A stretch of DNA of 64,000 bases, taken from positions 1,488,001 through 1,552,000 of the forward strand of contig NZ_CP109190.1 of NCBI RefSeq assembly GCF_041438805.1, written 5' to 3'. Made by a program: the position numbers and the translations under genes. The notes beneath the pieces are model-generated. The model had not been told where the DNA came from. It did no database searches and saw only the letters and a program-made list of their open reading frames with translations. Source of the stretch: Streptomyces sp. NBC_01707 (GTDB taxonomy: Bacteria > Actinomycetota > Actinomycetes > Streptomycetales > Streptomycetaceae). Shown here piece after piece: positions 1 to 9,902 of the stretch; within the stretch, counting starts at the first letter, position 1, and the number at the start of each line of letters is the position of its first letter.

Positions 1-2
1 CC

Positions 3-485
3 GGGCAGAGCGCGCTCTCGCGTCTCGACCGCGACGTGCTGTCGCTGCCCGGGGTGCGCACGGTGGTCCTGTTCGAGGGCGTCAATGACATCAAGTCCCA
101 CAGCGGTGTCACGGCGGCCGCGCTGACGGCGGGCTACCGCCGGATCATCGACCGGGCGCACGCGGCGGGGAAGTGCGTCGTCGGCGCCACCGTCCTCCCG
201 TACCAGGGCTGGTCGGAGTGGGATCCGCAGGGAGATGCGGTACGCATGGAGGTGAACGAGTGGATCCGCACCAGCGGCGCGGTGGACGCGGTGGCGGACT
301 TCGACAAGGTCCTGCGCAGCCCGTACAACCCGCAGCGGCTGCTGCCGACGTTCGACGGAGGGGACCATCTGCATCCCAACGACAAGGGCATGCAGGCGAT
401 GGCGGACTCGATCGACCTCGCGGACCTCGAGTGCGACGGCGCGAGCGGGCGATCCCGCACGGAAGCAGGTGAGCCCGCGTCCTGA
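3..485 (+). CDS. SGNH/GDSL-type hydrolase, C-terminal part (5' truncated by window)
   Basis: The frame is already open at the left edge, so the start lies outside the window and only the last 160 residues are seen. The visible part keeps two late SGNH landmarks: FEGVND, the block that carries the oxyanion-hole Asn, and GGDHLHPND near the end, where Asp and His complete the catalytic triad. The nucleophile Ser (GDS block) must lie upstream. Family members are esterases or lipases, often secreted in Streptomyces; the substrate cannot be read from this part. The last ~20 residues after the HLHPND block are a polar tail. I am confident of the family, not of the activity. Confidence 0.85.
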   Translation, partial: GQSALSRLDRDVLSLPGVRTVVLFEGVNDIKSHSGVTAAALTAGYRRIIDRAHAAGKCVVGATVLPYQGWSEWDPQGDAVRMEVNEWIRTSGAVDAVADFDKVLRSPYNPQRLLPTFDGGDHLHPNDKGMQAMADSIDLADLECDGASGRSRTEAGEPAS

Positions 486-746
486 CCCCATGCCGACTGT
501 TCGGCGCGCCGGGTGAAGTTCCGTCAGCCGTGAGCCGATCCGAGGCCCGTCGGGACCGCATGTGTCAGCGTGCGGGATCCCGACGGGCCACAAGCCGGCC
601 CTGGCGCAGCGGCTGTCGCGGCAGCGTTGCGCAGCGGTACAGGACAGGACAGGGTCCCCGCGGAGGCCGAGAAGCATCCGGTCGCCACGGACGCCTCACC
701 ACCGGCGATACCCAGGGTTCACCCGACGGCTGTCCCCCGGCCCGCC

Positions 747-1826
747 TCAACCACCGCCCGCCGCATCCCTGTCCGCCAGGGACAGATGGAGATGGGCCAG
801 GTCGCGCGGAACCGGGCCGTCGGGGCGGAAGAGCGGTGGGCTCTCTCCGTACGCGGCCGTGGCCGGAGCATCCGTGAGGCGAAGACGCGTGCGCAGCCGC
901 CCGTAGAAGTCGTGCGGGCCGAGTCTGATGGCCCGCAGTCGACGCGGTGCCGCGTACACCCCCAGCCAGTCCCCGGCATCCAGCACGCCGCGCAGGTGGC
1001 CGTCGATCGTCACAGCGCCCTGTCCCGAGTGGGGCAGCACCCGGACCGCGATCGGTTCGTCCGACGCCACGACCACCGTACGGTCGAAGGTCATGTGCGG
1101 TGCGACAGGGGTGAAGATGACGGCATCCATGCGGGGTGAGACCACCGGACCACCTGCGGCGAAGCTGTAGGCGGTCGACCCGGTGGGGGTGGCGATGATG
1201 ACGGCGTCGGCCGAGTACGAGGCGAGCAGCCGGCCGCCGACATAGACGCCGAGACTCACCTGCCGGTCACGCGCCAGCTTCTCCACGACGACGTCGTTGA
1301 GAGCGGTGACATCCAACGCCACGCCCCAGCCCTCCGCCCCGGCCTCCGCTTCCTGGTCGACCTGAGGTGGCGGCAGCATCGGGCGCCGTCCGTAGCCCAT
1401 CAGAGCGTCGATGTCCTTGGGCACCTCGAGGACGCGAGAGGCCCTCATCGTCAGCAGCATGCGCTCCTCGACCGCCGCCCTTCCCCGGTGGACGGCGTCG
1501 AGCGCCCGGACGACATCCTCGGCCGGCACCTCGGTCAGGAAGCCGACCCGGCCCAGGTCGATCCCCAGAACGGCGCCATCGGTCTTGGCAGCGATCCTGG
1601 CGCCGCGCAGAAACGTCCCGTCGCCACCGAGCGTCACAATCAGATCAGGGTTGCCTGCGACATCGGCCTCCTGCCGCCCGCCGCGCCGACGTTCGTCGTC
1701 GCGCCACACGTCGATGTCCGTGCACGGAATACCTTCATCCGCACACCAATCGCGTACGACGCGCGCCGCGACAACAGCCTCGGGGCGGCCCTGATGGACG
1801 ACGACTCCCACCCGCTCGACACTCAT
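747..1826 (-). CDS. nadK: NAD kinase (ATP-NAD kinase)
   Basis: This enzyme phosphorylates NAD to NADP in the cytoplasm. The hallmark GGDGT motif is at residues 67-71, followed by the substrate-binding block LNDVVVEK and the GSTAYSFAAGGP segment near the middle. I chose the ATG at 1826 because GGGGAG lies about 10 bases upstream and the protein then begins MSVERVGVVVHQGR, as in the family. The frame is open further upstream to 1913 but that stretch does not look coding. At 359 residues it is longer than usual (about 290-310). The excess is a charged insertion before LNDVVVEK and a ~50-residue tail rich in Asp, Pro and Ala. Streptomyces normally carry more than one NAD kinase gene, so this may be an accessory copy. 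Confidence 0.9.
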   Translation of the reverse strand: MSVERVGVVVHQGRPEAVVAARVVRDWCADEGIPCTDIDVWRDDERRRGGRQEADVAGNPDLIVTLGGDGTFLRGARIAAKTDGAVLGIDLGRVGFLTEVPAEDVVRALDAVHRGRAAVEERMLLTMRASRVLEVPKDIDALMGYGRRPMLPPPQVDQEAEAGAEGWGVALDVTALNDVVVEKLARDRQVSLGVYVGGRLLASYSADAVIIATPTGSTAYSFAAGGPVVSPRMDAVIFTPVAPHMTFDRTVVVASDEPIAVRVLPHSGQGAVTIDGHLRGVLDAGDWLGVYAAPRRLRAIRLGPHDFYGRLRTRLRLTDAPATAAYGESPPLFRPDGPVPRDLAHLHLSLADRDAAGGG

Positions 1827-2049
1827 CTCGGTCCAACTCCCCGCGATCCGACGATGTCCTACCCCACCTTGAGGGCGCTGGGGGTGTGTCGGCCCGCCGA
1901 CGGGCCGACACACCGCTCTCCATCAGGCGATCGGGTCCGCCGGGCCGCCACGGGGACCGGTCGACGGGTCCTGCGGGTGGCCCCTTGAAGGAGGCCTGCC
2001 GTCACCCTTCAGGGTCTTTCCCGATCCCCTGCACGCGCCATGCCGTCGT

Positions 2050-2078
2050 CGCCGATCCTCGACGCGGAAGGATCGGCG
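2050..2078 (+). promoter_or_regulatory. Perfect inverted repeat covering the ribosome binding site of the next gene
   Basis: Nine-base arms CGCCGATCC (2050-2058) and GGATCGGCG (2070-2078) flank 11 bases. The second arm contains part of the GGAAGGA Shine-Dalgarno sequence and ends two bases before the ATG at 2081. It could be an operator for a dimeric repressor, or a hairpin that hides the ribosome binding site. No regulator gene lies directly next to it. Confidence 0.5.
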
Positions 2079-2080
2079 CC

Positions 2081-2908
2081 ATGAGCATTCCCACTCCGGC
2101 CGTCACGCTCAACAACGGTGTCGTGATGCCGCAGCTCGGTTTCGGCGTCTTCCAGATTCCGGACGACGAAACCGCCACCGCCGTCACCACCGCCCTCGAC
2201 TGCGGCTACCGGAGCATCGACACAGCAGCGGTCTACGGCAATGAGACCGGCGTCGGCCGGGCTCTGGCGTCGTCCGGCATCCCCCGCGAGGACCTGTTCG
2301 TCACCACCAAGCTGTGGAACGAGGACCAGGGCTACGACAATGCCCTGAGGGCCTTCGACGCCTCACTGAACAGGCTCGGCCTGGACTATGTGGATCTCTA
2401 CCTCATCCACTGGCCCGCCCCGGCACGGGACAAGTACCTCGACACCTGGCACGCCCTCGAGAAGATCCACGCCGAGAGGCGGACACGTGCCATCGGCGTG
2501 TCCAACTTCCAGCCCGCTCACCTGCAGCGCCTGATGGAGCACAGCGACAGCGTCCCCGCGGTCAACCAGATCGAGTTGCACCCTCGGCTCCAGCAGAGCG
2601 AGCTGCGCGCCTTCCACGCCCAGCACCGCATCGTCACCGAGGCATGGAGCCCGCTCGCTCAGGGAGCCCTGCTCAAGGATCGGGCGATCACGACCATCGC
2701 CGAGCGCCACGGCATGACCCCCGCGCAGGTCATCCTCCGTTGGCACCTGCAGCTCGGCAATGTCGTCATCCCCAAGTCCGTCACGCCCGAACGCATTCGC
2801 GAGAACCTGAACGTCTTCGACTTCGAACTCACCGACGCCGACGCCCAGGCCATCGCCGCCCTCGACAACGGCACCCGGACCGGTCCCGACCCCGACAGCT
2901 TCAATTAG
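2081..2908 (+). CDS. Aldo/keto reductase
   Basis: A 275-residue member of the aldo/keto reductase superfamily, the usual length of the single-barrel bacterial 2,5-diketo-D-gluconate reductase group. These enzymes reduce aldehydes or ketones with NADPH in the cytoplasm. The catalytic tetrad is visible: Asp47 (YRSIDTA), Tyr52 (VYGNE), Lys77 (TTKLWN) and His110 (YLIHWP). The late block IPKSVTPERIRENL binds the NADPH phosphate. The ATG at 2081 is chosen for the GGAAGGA sequence about 8 bases before it and the MSIPTPAVTLNNGVVMPQLG start typical of the family. The SDR gene follows on the same strand 154 bases later and could be co-transcribed. The substrate is unknown. Confidence 0.93.
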   Translation: MSIPTPAVTLNNGVVMPQLGFGVFQIPDDETATAVTTALDCGYRSIDTAAVYGNETGVGRALASSGIPREDLFVTTKLWNEDQGYDNALRAFDASLNRLGLDYVDLYLIHWPAPARDKYLDTWHALEKIHAERRTRAIGVSNFQPAHLQRLMEHSDSVPAVNQIELHPRLQQSELRAFHAQHRIVTEAWSPLAQGALLKDRAITTIAERHGMTPAQVILRWHLQLGNVVIPKSVTPERIRENLNVFDFELTDADAQAIAALDNGTRTGPDPDSFN

Positions 2909-3062
2909 CGGATACGCGAAGGCCGATGGGCGACACTCGCCAAGGACGGGCGGACGGGTTTGCCCGTCGCACGCTCGTCGGCTGCTGTCGGCATCCGAAC
3001 ACCGTCACACCGACCGGCGGCGGCAAGTCGTGTCGCACCCATCACGTGTCCGAGGAGGAACC

Positions 3063-3857
3063 GTGCTCATCGATCTCACCGGCAGGACCGCGCTCGTCAC
3101 CGGATCCACGCAAGGTATCGGTTTTGCCATTGCCGCGGGGCTGGCCCGGGCCGGCGCCCGCGTAGCCGTCAACGGACGCCGCCCGCAGTCCGTGGACGAT
3201 GCCATCGAGAAACTGCGGCGGGAGACGGACAGCGACTCCTTCGTCGCCGCGCCCGGAGACGTCACCACCGAGGACGGCGCCCGGCAGGTCACCGACGCTG
3301 CCCGGGACGTCGCCGTCCTGGTCAACAATCTGGGCATCTTCGGGGCGACCCCTGCCCTGGAGATCAGCGACGAGGCGTGGCGTCAGTACTTCGACGTGAA
3401 CGTTCTTTCCGCAGTCCGGATGATCCGCGCCTATCTCCCCGCCATGAAGGACCGCTCCTGGGGGCGTGTCCTGAACGTCGCAAGCGATTCGGCCGTGGTC
3501 ACCCCGGTGGAGATGATTCACTACGGCGTGTCGAAGACGGCTCTGCTCGCTGTCACGCGGGGTTTCGCCAAGGACGCCGCCGGTACCGGAGTCACCGTCA
3601 ATTCGATCATCGCCGGGCCGACTCACACCCGGGGCGTCGAGGATTTTGTGTACCAACTCGTCGACCCCGGTCTTCCCTGGGACGAAGCGCAGCGGGAGTT
3701 CATGCTCAAGCACCGGCCGCAGTCACTCCTGCAGAGACTGATCGAGCCGGAAGAGATCGCAAACATGGCCGTATATCTCAGCTCGGACCTCGCCTCCGCC
3801 ACGACCGGAGGGGCCGTGCGCGCGGACGGTGGATATGTCGACTCCATCCTCCCCTGA
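3063..3857 (+). CDS. Short-chain dehydrogenase/reductase (SDR)
   Basis: A 264-residue classical SDR, using NAD(P)H to oxidise or reduce an alcohol/ketone. The cofactor motif TGSTQGIG is at 13-20, NNLG (a variant of NNAG) at 88-91, the catalytic Ser about 141-143 (NVASDSAV), and YGVSK gives Tyr154 and Lys158. I chose the GTG at 3063, directly behind a very good CGAGGAGG site at 3051-3058. An in-frame upstream start at 3030 would place that site inside the gene. It lies downstream of the aldo/keto reductase on the same strand, so the two may act on related carbonyls. A C-terminal stretch, QSLLQRLIEPEEIANM, followed by a GGAVRADGGYV-type end, is normal for the family. Confidence 0.92.
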   Translation: MLIDLTGRTALVTGSTQGIGFAIAAGLARAGARVAVNGRRPQSVDDAIEKLRRETDSDSFVAAPGDVTTEDGARQVTDAARDVAVLVNNLGIFGATPALEISDEAWRQYFDVNVLSAVRMIRAYLPAMKDRSWGRVLNVASDSAVVTPVEMIHYGVSKTALLAVTRGFAKDAAGTGVTVNSIIAGPTHTRGVEDFVYQLVDPGLPWDEAQREFMLKHRPQSLLQRLIEPEEIANMAVYLSSDLASATTGGAVRADGGYVDSILP

Positions 3858-3911
3858 CAGGTGACGGACGCCAGGGTCCCCGCAACGCCTGTCTCGTGAG
3901 AGTGACCTCGC

Positions 3912-4871
3912 TCAGGCGGTCGATGTTCGACGTGGTCCCCCGCGGGTTCTGTCTCCGCGCAGCGTCTCGTGCCGATCAGCGCCCTGGGAAGCAAGTACCT
4001 CACGGATGACGTGGCGGGCGTTGGCGGAGATGATCGCGTTCGTGTCGCGGTAGTACGGGAGTTGGATGACGGCCATGGCCAGGGCCCAGCCACGGCCGCG
4101 CGCCCATGTCGCGTCGTCGACGTCCACGGCGTCCCGGAACACGTCCCTGGCCGAGGACGGCAGCAGGTTCCACGCAGGGATCAGGTCACAGGCGGGGTCA
4201 CCGACGCCGACGGTGGCGAAGTCGAGCACAGCGGTGAGCCTGCCTCGGGCCACGAGCAGGTTGCTCGGCATGAGGTCGGAATGTGCCCAGCGGGGTGCTG
4301 CGCTCCACGGCCGCGCGGCGAGCGCGTCCTGCCAGGCAGCCATGGCCACGTCGGCGTCGAAGTCCTCTTCGGCGTGGCGCAGTCCCTCGATCGCGGCGCG
4401 CGTCTGCGCATCGACCTTCGCCAGCGGGGACCCCCGGTAGGCGAGGGGCCCGCCTTCGACGTGGGTGTTGCGCATGGCCTTGATGAACCCGGCCAGATCG
4501 CACGCGAGGAGCTCAGGCTCGTCGAGGTGGCCCTCGACCGGGCTTTCGCCTTCGATCCACCGGTGCACCGACCAGGCCCACGGATATCCCTCGGCGGCCT
4601 CCCCCGTTGCGACCACGGTCGGAATGATGACGGGCAGACCGGGGGCGAGTCTGGGCAGCCACCGTTGCTCCCGCTCCAGATCCTTGGCGCCGCCCTCCGT
4701 GAGGGGGAGCCGGACGGTCAGTGCGTCGCCGAGCCGGTAGACCGCATTGACGGTGCCCCCGGAGGTGAGCCGCTCGACCGGCAGATCCGCCCACTGCGGA
4801 AACCGGCCACCGACCAGCCGCCTGACGAGGTCTGTGTCGATGTCCGTCTGATCAGCATGCATCTTGACCAT
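3912..4871 (-). CDS. Aminoglycoside phosphotransferase-family kinase
   Basis: A protein-kinase-like small-molecule phosphotransferase of 319 residues. The catalytic loop [11 protein letters not shown] (H-x-D-x4-N) and the metal-binding [14 protein letters not shown] block are both present, with the nucleotide-binding glycine loop near [13 protein letters not shown]. Such genes are common in Streptomyces and most do not confer aminoglycoside resistance, so the substrate is open. The start is uncertain: ATG at 4871 (MVKMHADQ) or the ATG at 4862, which has GGCGG nine bases upstream. The frame is open to 4907. The C-terminal ~20 residues are Arg/Gly/Thr-rich and may be non-conserved. It is convergent with the SDR gene. 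Confidence 0.85.
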   Translation of the reverse strand: MVKMHADQTDIDTDLVRRLVGGRFPQWADLPVERLTSGGTVNAVYRLGDALTVRLPLTEGGAKDLEREQRWLPRLAPGLPVIIPTVVATGEAAEGYPWAWSVHRWIEGESPVEGHLDEPELLACDLAGFIKAMRNTHVEGGPLAYRGSPLAKVDAQTRAAIEGLRHAEEDFDADVAMAAWQDALAARPWSAAPRWAHSDLMPSNLLVARGRLTAVLDFATVGVGDPACDLIPAWNLLPSSARDVFRDAVDVDDATWARGRGWALAMAVIQLPYYRDTNAIISANARHVIREVLASQGADRHETLRGDRTRGGPRRTSTA

Positions 4872-5083
4872 CCGCCAAAGAAATGCCCCAGGAGCCCGGC
4901 CCGTCAACTTATTTCGCCACGCCGGCGCACATCGCAGGGCACTTCGCTGCGCCCCGCCGCCCGTCCCACTCCTGCACCGAGTGGTGCCGTGAATCGCCGT
5001 CCGATGCGGGTGCAGTCGACTGGCAGGAGGGTACAGGCAGCCCTAGCGTCGAAGTCCGAGCGACCAGTCCTGAAGGAGCAGTC

Positions 5084-5551
5084 ATGACCGCACGCCCGCC
5101 CGTCCCCCCGTTCACACGGGAGACCGCCATCGAGAAGGTCCGCCAGGCAGAGGACGGCTGGAACACGCGTGACCCCGAGAAGGTGGCCCTGGCCTATACG
5201 GAGGACTCGCGTTGGCGCAACCGGGCGGAGTTCGTGACGGGACGTGACGAGATCGTCGAGTTCCTGAGGCGCAAGTGGGCCCGCGAGCTCGATTACCGGC
5301 TCATCAAGGAACTGTGGGCGTTCGACGGCAACCGGATCGCGGTGCGGTTCGCGTACGAGTCGCACGACGACTCCGGCAACTGGTTCCGCTCGTACGGCAA
5401 CGAGAACTGGGAGTTCGATGAGAACGGGCTGATGGCCGTACGGCACGCCTGCATCAATGACCTGCAGATCAAGGAAACGGACCGCGAGTACCACTGGCCG
5501 CTCGGTCGCCGCCCCGACGACCATCCCGGTCTCAGCGACCTCGGGTTCTGA
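5084..5551 (+). CDS. DUF1348 / SnoaL-like (NTF2 fold) protein
   Basis: A 155-residue single-domain protein matching the DUF1348 family, an NTF2-like alpha+beta barrel. Recognisable stretches are [34 protein letters not shown] and the aromatic-rich [12 protein letters not shown]. The fold makes a hydrophobic pocket, but no catalytic role is established for this group. The start at 5084 is set by GAAGGAG at 5072-5078. The end, HPGLSDLGF, is a characteristic tail of the family. It stands alone, divergent from the phosphotransferase gene. A role in stress or small-molecule binding would be a guess. Confidence 0.88.
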   Translation: MTARPPVPPFTRETAIEKVRQAEDGWNTRDPEKVALAYTEDSRWRNRAEFVTGRDEIVEFLRRKWARELDYRLIKELWAFDGNRIAVRFAYESHDDSGNWFRSYGNENWEFDENGLMAVRHACINDLQIKETDREYHWPLGRRPDDHPGLSDLGF

Positions 5552-5758
5552 CCCCGGAGCCGCTCCTGCGGCGCCGGAAGCGTTGTGGGCCGCGCCACGT
5601 CCGGCGATGCGGTTGCCGCGCCCGACCGGGAGGGTCGCAGGAGGCGGGCAGGCGGCGGCCACCGCCGGGCGAGGCGCCGCCCGGGACGGATTCAGGGTAT
5701 TTCCCGGACCCGGGGGCGGAGCCGACGGAATCCGGGCGCAGCGTGGGGCGCCGCCGCC

Positions 5759-7171
5759 TCACATGTTGATCATGTGCCCGGCGAGGCCGTGCACGGCCTC
5801 CTTGACCGCCTCGCCCAGCGTCGGGTGCGCGTGGACGTTGCGTGCCACCTCGTGGACCGTCAGGTCCCACTGCTGGGCCAAGGTGAGCTCGGGCAGCAGT
5901 TCGGTGACGTCGGGGCCGATCAGGTGCGCGCCGATGATCTCCCCGTACTTGGCGTCGCTGATCAGCTTCACGAAGCCGGTCGTGTCGCCCAGTCCGTGAG
6001 CCTTGCCGTTCGCGGTGAAGGGGAACTTTGCCACCTTGACGTCGAAGCCCTTCTCCCGTGCCTGCGCCTCGGTCCAGCCGAAGCTGGCAACCTGCGGCTG
6101 GCAGTACGTGGCGCGCGGGATCATCGGGTAGTCGAGCTCCATGGTCTCGGCTCCCGCGATGGTCTCCGCCGCGACCACGCCCATCGCCTCGGCGGCGTGC
6201 GCGAGCATCAGCTTCGCGGTGACGTCGCCGATCGCGTAGATGTGCGGTACGGATGTGCGGCAGCGGCCGTCGATGTCGATCGCCCCGCGCTCGGTGACGC
6301 GTACGCCGGTGCTCTCCAGGCCGTACTCGGTGACGTTCGGCGCGAAGCCGATCGCCTGCAGGACCTTGTCGGCCTCCAGCACCTTCGGTGCGCCGTCCTT
6401 GCCGATGACCGTGACGCGGACCTGCGGGCCGGACTCGTCGATCGAGTCGACACGCGTGGAGGTGAGCACGTCGATGCCCAACTTCCTGTACTGCCGTGCC
6501 AGTTCGGCAGACACGTCGGCGTCTTCCAGCGGTGCGATCCGGTCCAGGAATTCGACGACGGTGACCTTCACACCGTAGTTGTGCAGGACGTACGCGAACT
6601 CGACACCGATGGCCCCGGCGCCGGCGACCACGATGGACTGAGGCAGGTCTTCAGCGAGGATCTGCTCCTCGTACGTCACCACTCGTGAGGTGCGGCGGGT
6701 CCCGGGCAGCAGCTTCGGAGTCGCTCCGGCGGCGATGATGCAGTGGTCGAAGCCGATCGTCCGGGTCGAGCCGTCGAAGAGGGCCACGTCGAGCGTGTGC
6801 GCGTCCACGAAGGTGCCACGGCCGCTGATCTCCGTGATCCCATTCTTCTTCATCAGGTAGTGGACACCCTTGACCCGGCCGTCCGCGACACGGCGGCTGC
6901 GCCGGAACGCCTCACCGTAATCGAAGGAAACCTGCCCTTCGACCTTGATGCCGAAGGTCTTGGCCTCGCGCGTGACGATGTGCGCCAGCTCGGCGTTGCG
7001 CAGCAAGGCCTTGGTGGGGATGCAACCGACGTTGAGGCAGACGCCGCCCCAGTATTTGGCCTCGACAACGGCGACGCGCTTGCCCAGCTGGGCTGCTCGA
7101 ATGGCGGCGACATATCCGCCCGGGCCTGCTCCGAGTACGACGACGTCGAAACGCTCACCTTGGTCATCCAT
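5759..7171 (-). CDS. lpdA: Dihydrolipoyl dehydrogenase (E3)
   Basis: The flavoprotein E3 component reoxidises dihydrolipoamide of 2-oxoacid dehydrogenase complexes and the glycine cleavage system, passing electrons to NAD. The FAD motif GAGPGGY is at residues 14-20. The redox-active cysteines are Cys45 and Cys50 in [14 protein letters not shown] second dinucleotide motif is [13 protein letters not shown], and the catalytic His449/Glu454 pair sits in [10 protein letters not shown]. The 470-residue length is standard. The start at 7171 follows an AAAGGAAA site; the open frame to 7369 upstream looks non-coding. No E1 or E2 gene is adjacent, so this is probably the housekeeping E3 shared by several complexes, or a spare copy. 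Confidence 0.96.
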   Translation of the reverse strand: MDDQGERFDVVVLGAGPGGYVAAIRAAQLGKRVAVVEAKYWGGVCLNVGCIPTKALLRNAELAHIVTREAKTFGIKVEGQVSFDYGEAFRRSRRVADGRVKGVHYLMKKNGITEISGRGTFVDAHTLDVALFDGSTRTIGFDHCIIAAGATPKLLPGTRRTSRVVTYEEQILAEDLPQSIVVAGAGAIGVEFAYVLHNYGVKVTVVEFLDRIAPLEDADVSAELARQYRKLGIDVLTSTRVDSIDESGPQVRVTVIGKDGAPKVLEADKVLQAIGFAPNVTEYGLESTGVRVTERGAIDIDGRCRTSVPHIYAIGDVTAKLMLAHAAEAMGVVAAETIAGAETMELDYPMIPRATYCQPQVASFGWTEAQAREKGFDVKVAKFPFTANGKAHGLGDTTGFVKLISDAKYGEIIGAHLIGPDVTELLPELTLAQQWDLTVHEVARNVHAHPTLGEAVKEAVHGLAGHMINM

Positions 7172-7743
7172 GGAAAATTTCCTTTCTGACGGGGATCGGA
7201 TCGGCTCCGGCCACCGTGAGAACCGACTCATCCTGGTCGAACAGCCTGTGCACCGGCCGGGCGGCCGCGGTTTCCGACACACCCGTCCGCGTGAGGGATC
7301 ACCCGGAAGACGATGCGGGCGATCGGCCGGCCGGTCACATCGTCGCTCGTCCTCGGGCCCCAGCAGCATGCTCCCTCAGCCGGATCGGCTCGGCACGCGG
7401 GTTGCGCGGACGCTCCGTCTCTCGCCCGCCGCTTCCCGTACCGCCGCACGGCGGCGCAACCCCCGGTCGGGTGGAATACGGCACGAGCTGCCCGGTCCAC
7501 CCGGCCGGGTCGCCGTGCGCAGACCGGGTTCGGCCCCTGGCAGGAACCTGGTCGGTCCGTGGTCACAGCATCCGCCTCTGCTCCCACGCGCGCCGGACCG
7601 CCCGTCGACCTCCTGGCGGACGCCGGTGCCGGCCTGATCCGTCAGGGCACTCCGAGCCGTCCACGATCGTTGCCGACAAGGAAGCCTGCACCGAGGAGCG
7701 TGCCCGCGGGGGTACCCGGTTCGGGATCGGGGTCGGGGTCGGC
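7172..7743 (+). other. Gene-free stretch
   Basis: About 570 bases between divergent lpdA and the TauD-like gene. The frame of the downstream gene stays open back to 7216, but the translated stretch is Arg/Pro/Ser-rich and shows no domain, as expected by chance at this base composition. Just before the start at 7744 there is a short imperfect repeat of GGGGTCG units, which may disturb or replace a normal Shine-Dalgarno sequence. I see no RNA gene. Confidence 0.5.
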
Positions 7744-8688
7744 ATGACAGTGATCGCGGAAGTACGCGGAGCGGGCTGGTGTGGCGCCGACGTCGCCGAG
7801 AACGACGACTGGCGGGTCGTACTCAGCCCCGTCCATCAGGCAGAACTGCGCGCCGCGGTCGGCGCCGTGGAGTCGGCCGGCCTCGGGCTCGCCGAGTTCT
7901 CACGCGAGGACTTTCCGTTGCCGACGCTCGGTCCCCTGCTCCACCAGATCGTCGACGAGCTGATGGACGGCCGCGGCTTCGTGCTGCTGCAGGACACGCC
8001 CGTCGCCGATCTGAACGAGCGGCAATGCGAGATCCTCGCCCTGGGAGTGGGCCGACACGTCGGCAGCACCGTCCCGCAGGGTCCTGGAAAGCATGTGCAG
8101 CATGTACGCGACCTGGGCGTCGTCCCGACGGGCTCGACGAGTCACAGCTACCAGCACAGCGGGCGGCTCGGCTACCACGCCGACCCGAACGACGTCGTCG
8201 CTCTGCTGTGCGTCCGGCCGGCCAAGTCCGGGGGTCTCAGCTGCATCGTCAGCTCGGTGGCGGTGCACAACGAGGTCGTGCGCACCCGCCCCGATCTGGC
8301 AGAGGTGCTGTACCGGCCCTGGTGGCGCGACCGACGCTCCGGGGACGGCCCCGACAGCTTCCATGAGAGCCCCGTCTACACCGTGGACGGTGCAGGGCGG
8401 CTGTCCACGTCCTACGGCCCTGACTACATGCGTTCGGCGCTGCGCGGCGCCCACGTGCCACCGTTCACCCCTGCACAACTGGAGGCGATGGAACTGCTCG
8501 ACCGCCTGAACGACGATCGCCGCTTCATGCTCGCCATGGACCTGCGCGCGGGCGACATGCAGTTCCTGAACAACCACGTCACCCTGCACAGCCGCACCGA
8601 GTACGTGGACCACCCGGAGCCGGAGCGCCGCCGTGACCTCGTCCGGCTCTGGCTGAACACCGACCAGGACCGGCACCCGCCGTCCTGA
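7744..8688 (+). CDS. TauD/TfdA or clavaminate-synthase-like Fe(II)/2-oxoglutarate oxygenase
   Basis: A 314-residue non-haem iron oxygenase. The iron ligands are visible as His145 and Asp147 (YHADPND) and a distal His282 (HSRTEYVD), with the Arg-rich segment PERRRDLVRLW after it supplying the 2-oxoglutarate carboxylate contact. GYHADPND and FLNNHVTLHSRTEY are typical of the TauD/clavaminate-synthase clan, which hydroxylates amino acids, sulfonates and other small acids. The start ATG at 7744 has only a weak purine-rich leader. It stands alone between lpdA and a convergent quinone-reductase gene, so context gives no substrate. It could serve specialised metabolism or general catabolism. Confidence 0.88.
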   Translation: MTVIAEVRGAGWCGADVAENDDWRVVLSPVHQAELRAAVGAVESAGLGLAEFSREDFPLPTLGPLLHQIVDELMDGRGFVLLQDTPVADLNERQCEILALGVGRHVGSTVPQGPGKHVQHVRDLGVVPTGSTSHSYQHSGRLGYHADPNDVVALLCVRPAKSGGLSCIVSSVAVHNEVVRTRPDLAEVLYRPWWRDRRSGDGPDSFHESPVYTVDGAGRLSTSYGPDYMRSALRGAHVPPFTPAQLEAMELLDRLNDDRRFMLAMDLRAGDMQFLNNHVTLHSRTEYVDHPEPERRRDLVRLWLNTDQDRHPPS

Positions 8689-8726
8689 CGGACAGGCCGA
8701 GCACGGTGGACCCCGGCAGCACCGGG

Positions 8727-9686
8727 CTACTCCACGACCAGGACGATCTTGCCGGTCGTTCGGCCGGTCTCCCCCAGCTCGTGGGCCTTGGCCGCATCCC
8801 CGAGGGGGAAGGTGGCCTCGACATGGGCGCGGAGAGAGCCGGCCTCGACGAGATCCGCGATCGCCTCCATGCCCGCGTGGTCGTGCTCGACGAGGAGTGT
8901 CTCGACGCGGATGCCCAGCTCGGCTGCCTTCGCCGCCTCCTGCGGCGAGCCGCCGTCCAGGAGGGAGACGAGGATGCCGCCGGGGCGGAGTACGTCGAGG
9001 GAACGGGCGCGGGTCTCACCGGAAAGGGGGTCGAGGACCATGTCGATGTCCCGGACGGCGTCGGCGAAGTCGACGGTGCGGTAGTCGATGACTTCGTCCG
9101 CACCGATCTCGCGTACGAAGTCGTGCTTGGGCGCGCTCGCGGTGCCGATCACGTACGCGCCGAGGGACTTGGCGATCTGCACGGCGAGGTGGCCGACGCC
9201 GCCGGCGGCGGCGTGGATGAGGACGCGGTGCCCGGCCCGGACCTCGGCGGTGTCGACGAGTGCCTGGTAGGCGGTGAGGGCGGCGAGCGGAAGTGCGCCC
9301 GCCTGGACGTGATCGATGCCGGCCGGCTTGTGGGCGAGGGCACGGGCGGGGGCGATCACGTATTCGGCGTGGGAGCCGACGCCGTACGGGTACGGCAGCA
9401 TGCCGAAGACCTCGTCGCCCGGCTTGAAGAGGGTGACTCCGTAGCCGACGGCCTCGACGACGCCGGAGACGTCCCAGCCGAGAACGAGCGGAAGGCGGTC
9501 GAGGAACCTGGGGTTCGCCCGGTGCTTCCAGTCGGTGGGGTTGACGCCGGCCGCCCGGACGGCGACCAGAACCTGGCTCGGGCCCGGGACGGGTTTCGGG
9601 AGCCGGACTTCCCTGAGTACGTCCGGGGTTCCGTAGGCGTCCTGACTGATCGCGCGCATGGTGGCCTGGTCGGTGTTGTTCGTCAT
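8727..9686 (-). CDS. Zinc-independent MDR-type NADPH:quinone reductase-like oxidoreductase
   Basis: A 319-residue medium-chain dehydrogenase of the quinone-oxidoreductase branch. The N-terminal GroES-like domain carries VRAAGVNPTDWKHRAN and GWDVSGVVEAVG. The Rossmann domain starts at HAAAGGVGHLAVQIAKSLGA, and the end GRTTGKIVLVVE is typical. No structural-zinc cysteine cluster is seen. The ATG at 9686 gives MTNNTDQATMRAIS; the Met ten residues later is an alternative start. The gene ends 39 bases from the convergent oxygenase gene. A small CCCGG-cagca-CCGGG stem (8712-8726) between them may act as a weak terminator. The acceptor is unknown; such enzymes reduce quinones or enones with NADPH. 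Confidence 0.9.
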   Translation of the reverse strand: MTNNTDQATMRAISQDAYGTPDVLREVRLPKPVPGPSQVLVAVRAAGVNPTDWKHRANPRFLDRLPLVLGWDVSGVVEAVGYGVTLFKPGDEVFGMLPYPYGVGSHAEYVIAPARALAHKPAGIDHVQAGALPLAALTAYQALVDTAEVRAGHRVLIHAAAGGVGHLAVQIAKSLGAYVIGTASAPKHDFVREIGADEVIDYRTVDFADAVRDIDMVLDPLSGETRARSLDVLRPGGILVSLLDGGSPQEAAKAAELGIRVETLLVEHDHAGMEAIADLVEAGSLRAHVEATFPLGDAAKAHELGETGRTTGKIVLVVE

Positions 9687-9902
9687 GGGACCAGCGTGCC
9701 GGTCGCCGCCGTTCCGTGCCAGGCCATGCATGCGATCTTCCATCGGGATCCCGGCATCGGTTCCCGCAGGTGGCGGTGGATCCTGACGTCGTCCTTTCCG
9801 CGCGTCCTGCACGCAGGGACCGAGAATCGGCGCAAGTCGGCCGCGGGCACGACATCTCCTCCGAGCCATGGGGAGTCGGCCACGTGTCGCCGGGCCGACC
9901 GG

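Noticed and set aside
7216..7743. N-terminal extension of the TauD-like gene
   Set aside because: Same frame is open but the stretch is unlike any oxygenase N-terminus and is Arg/Pro/Ser-rich.
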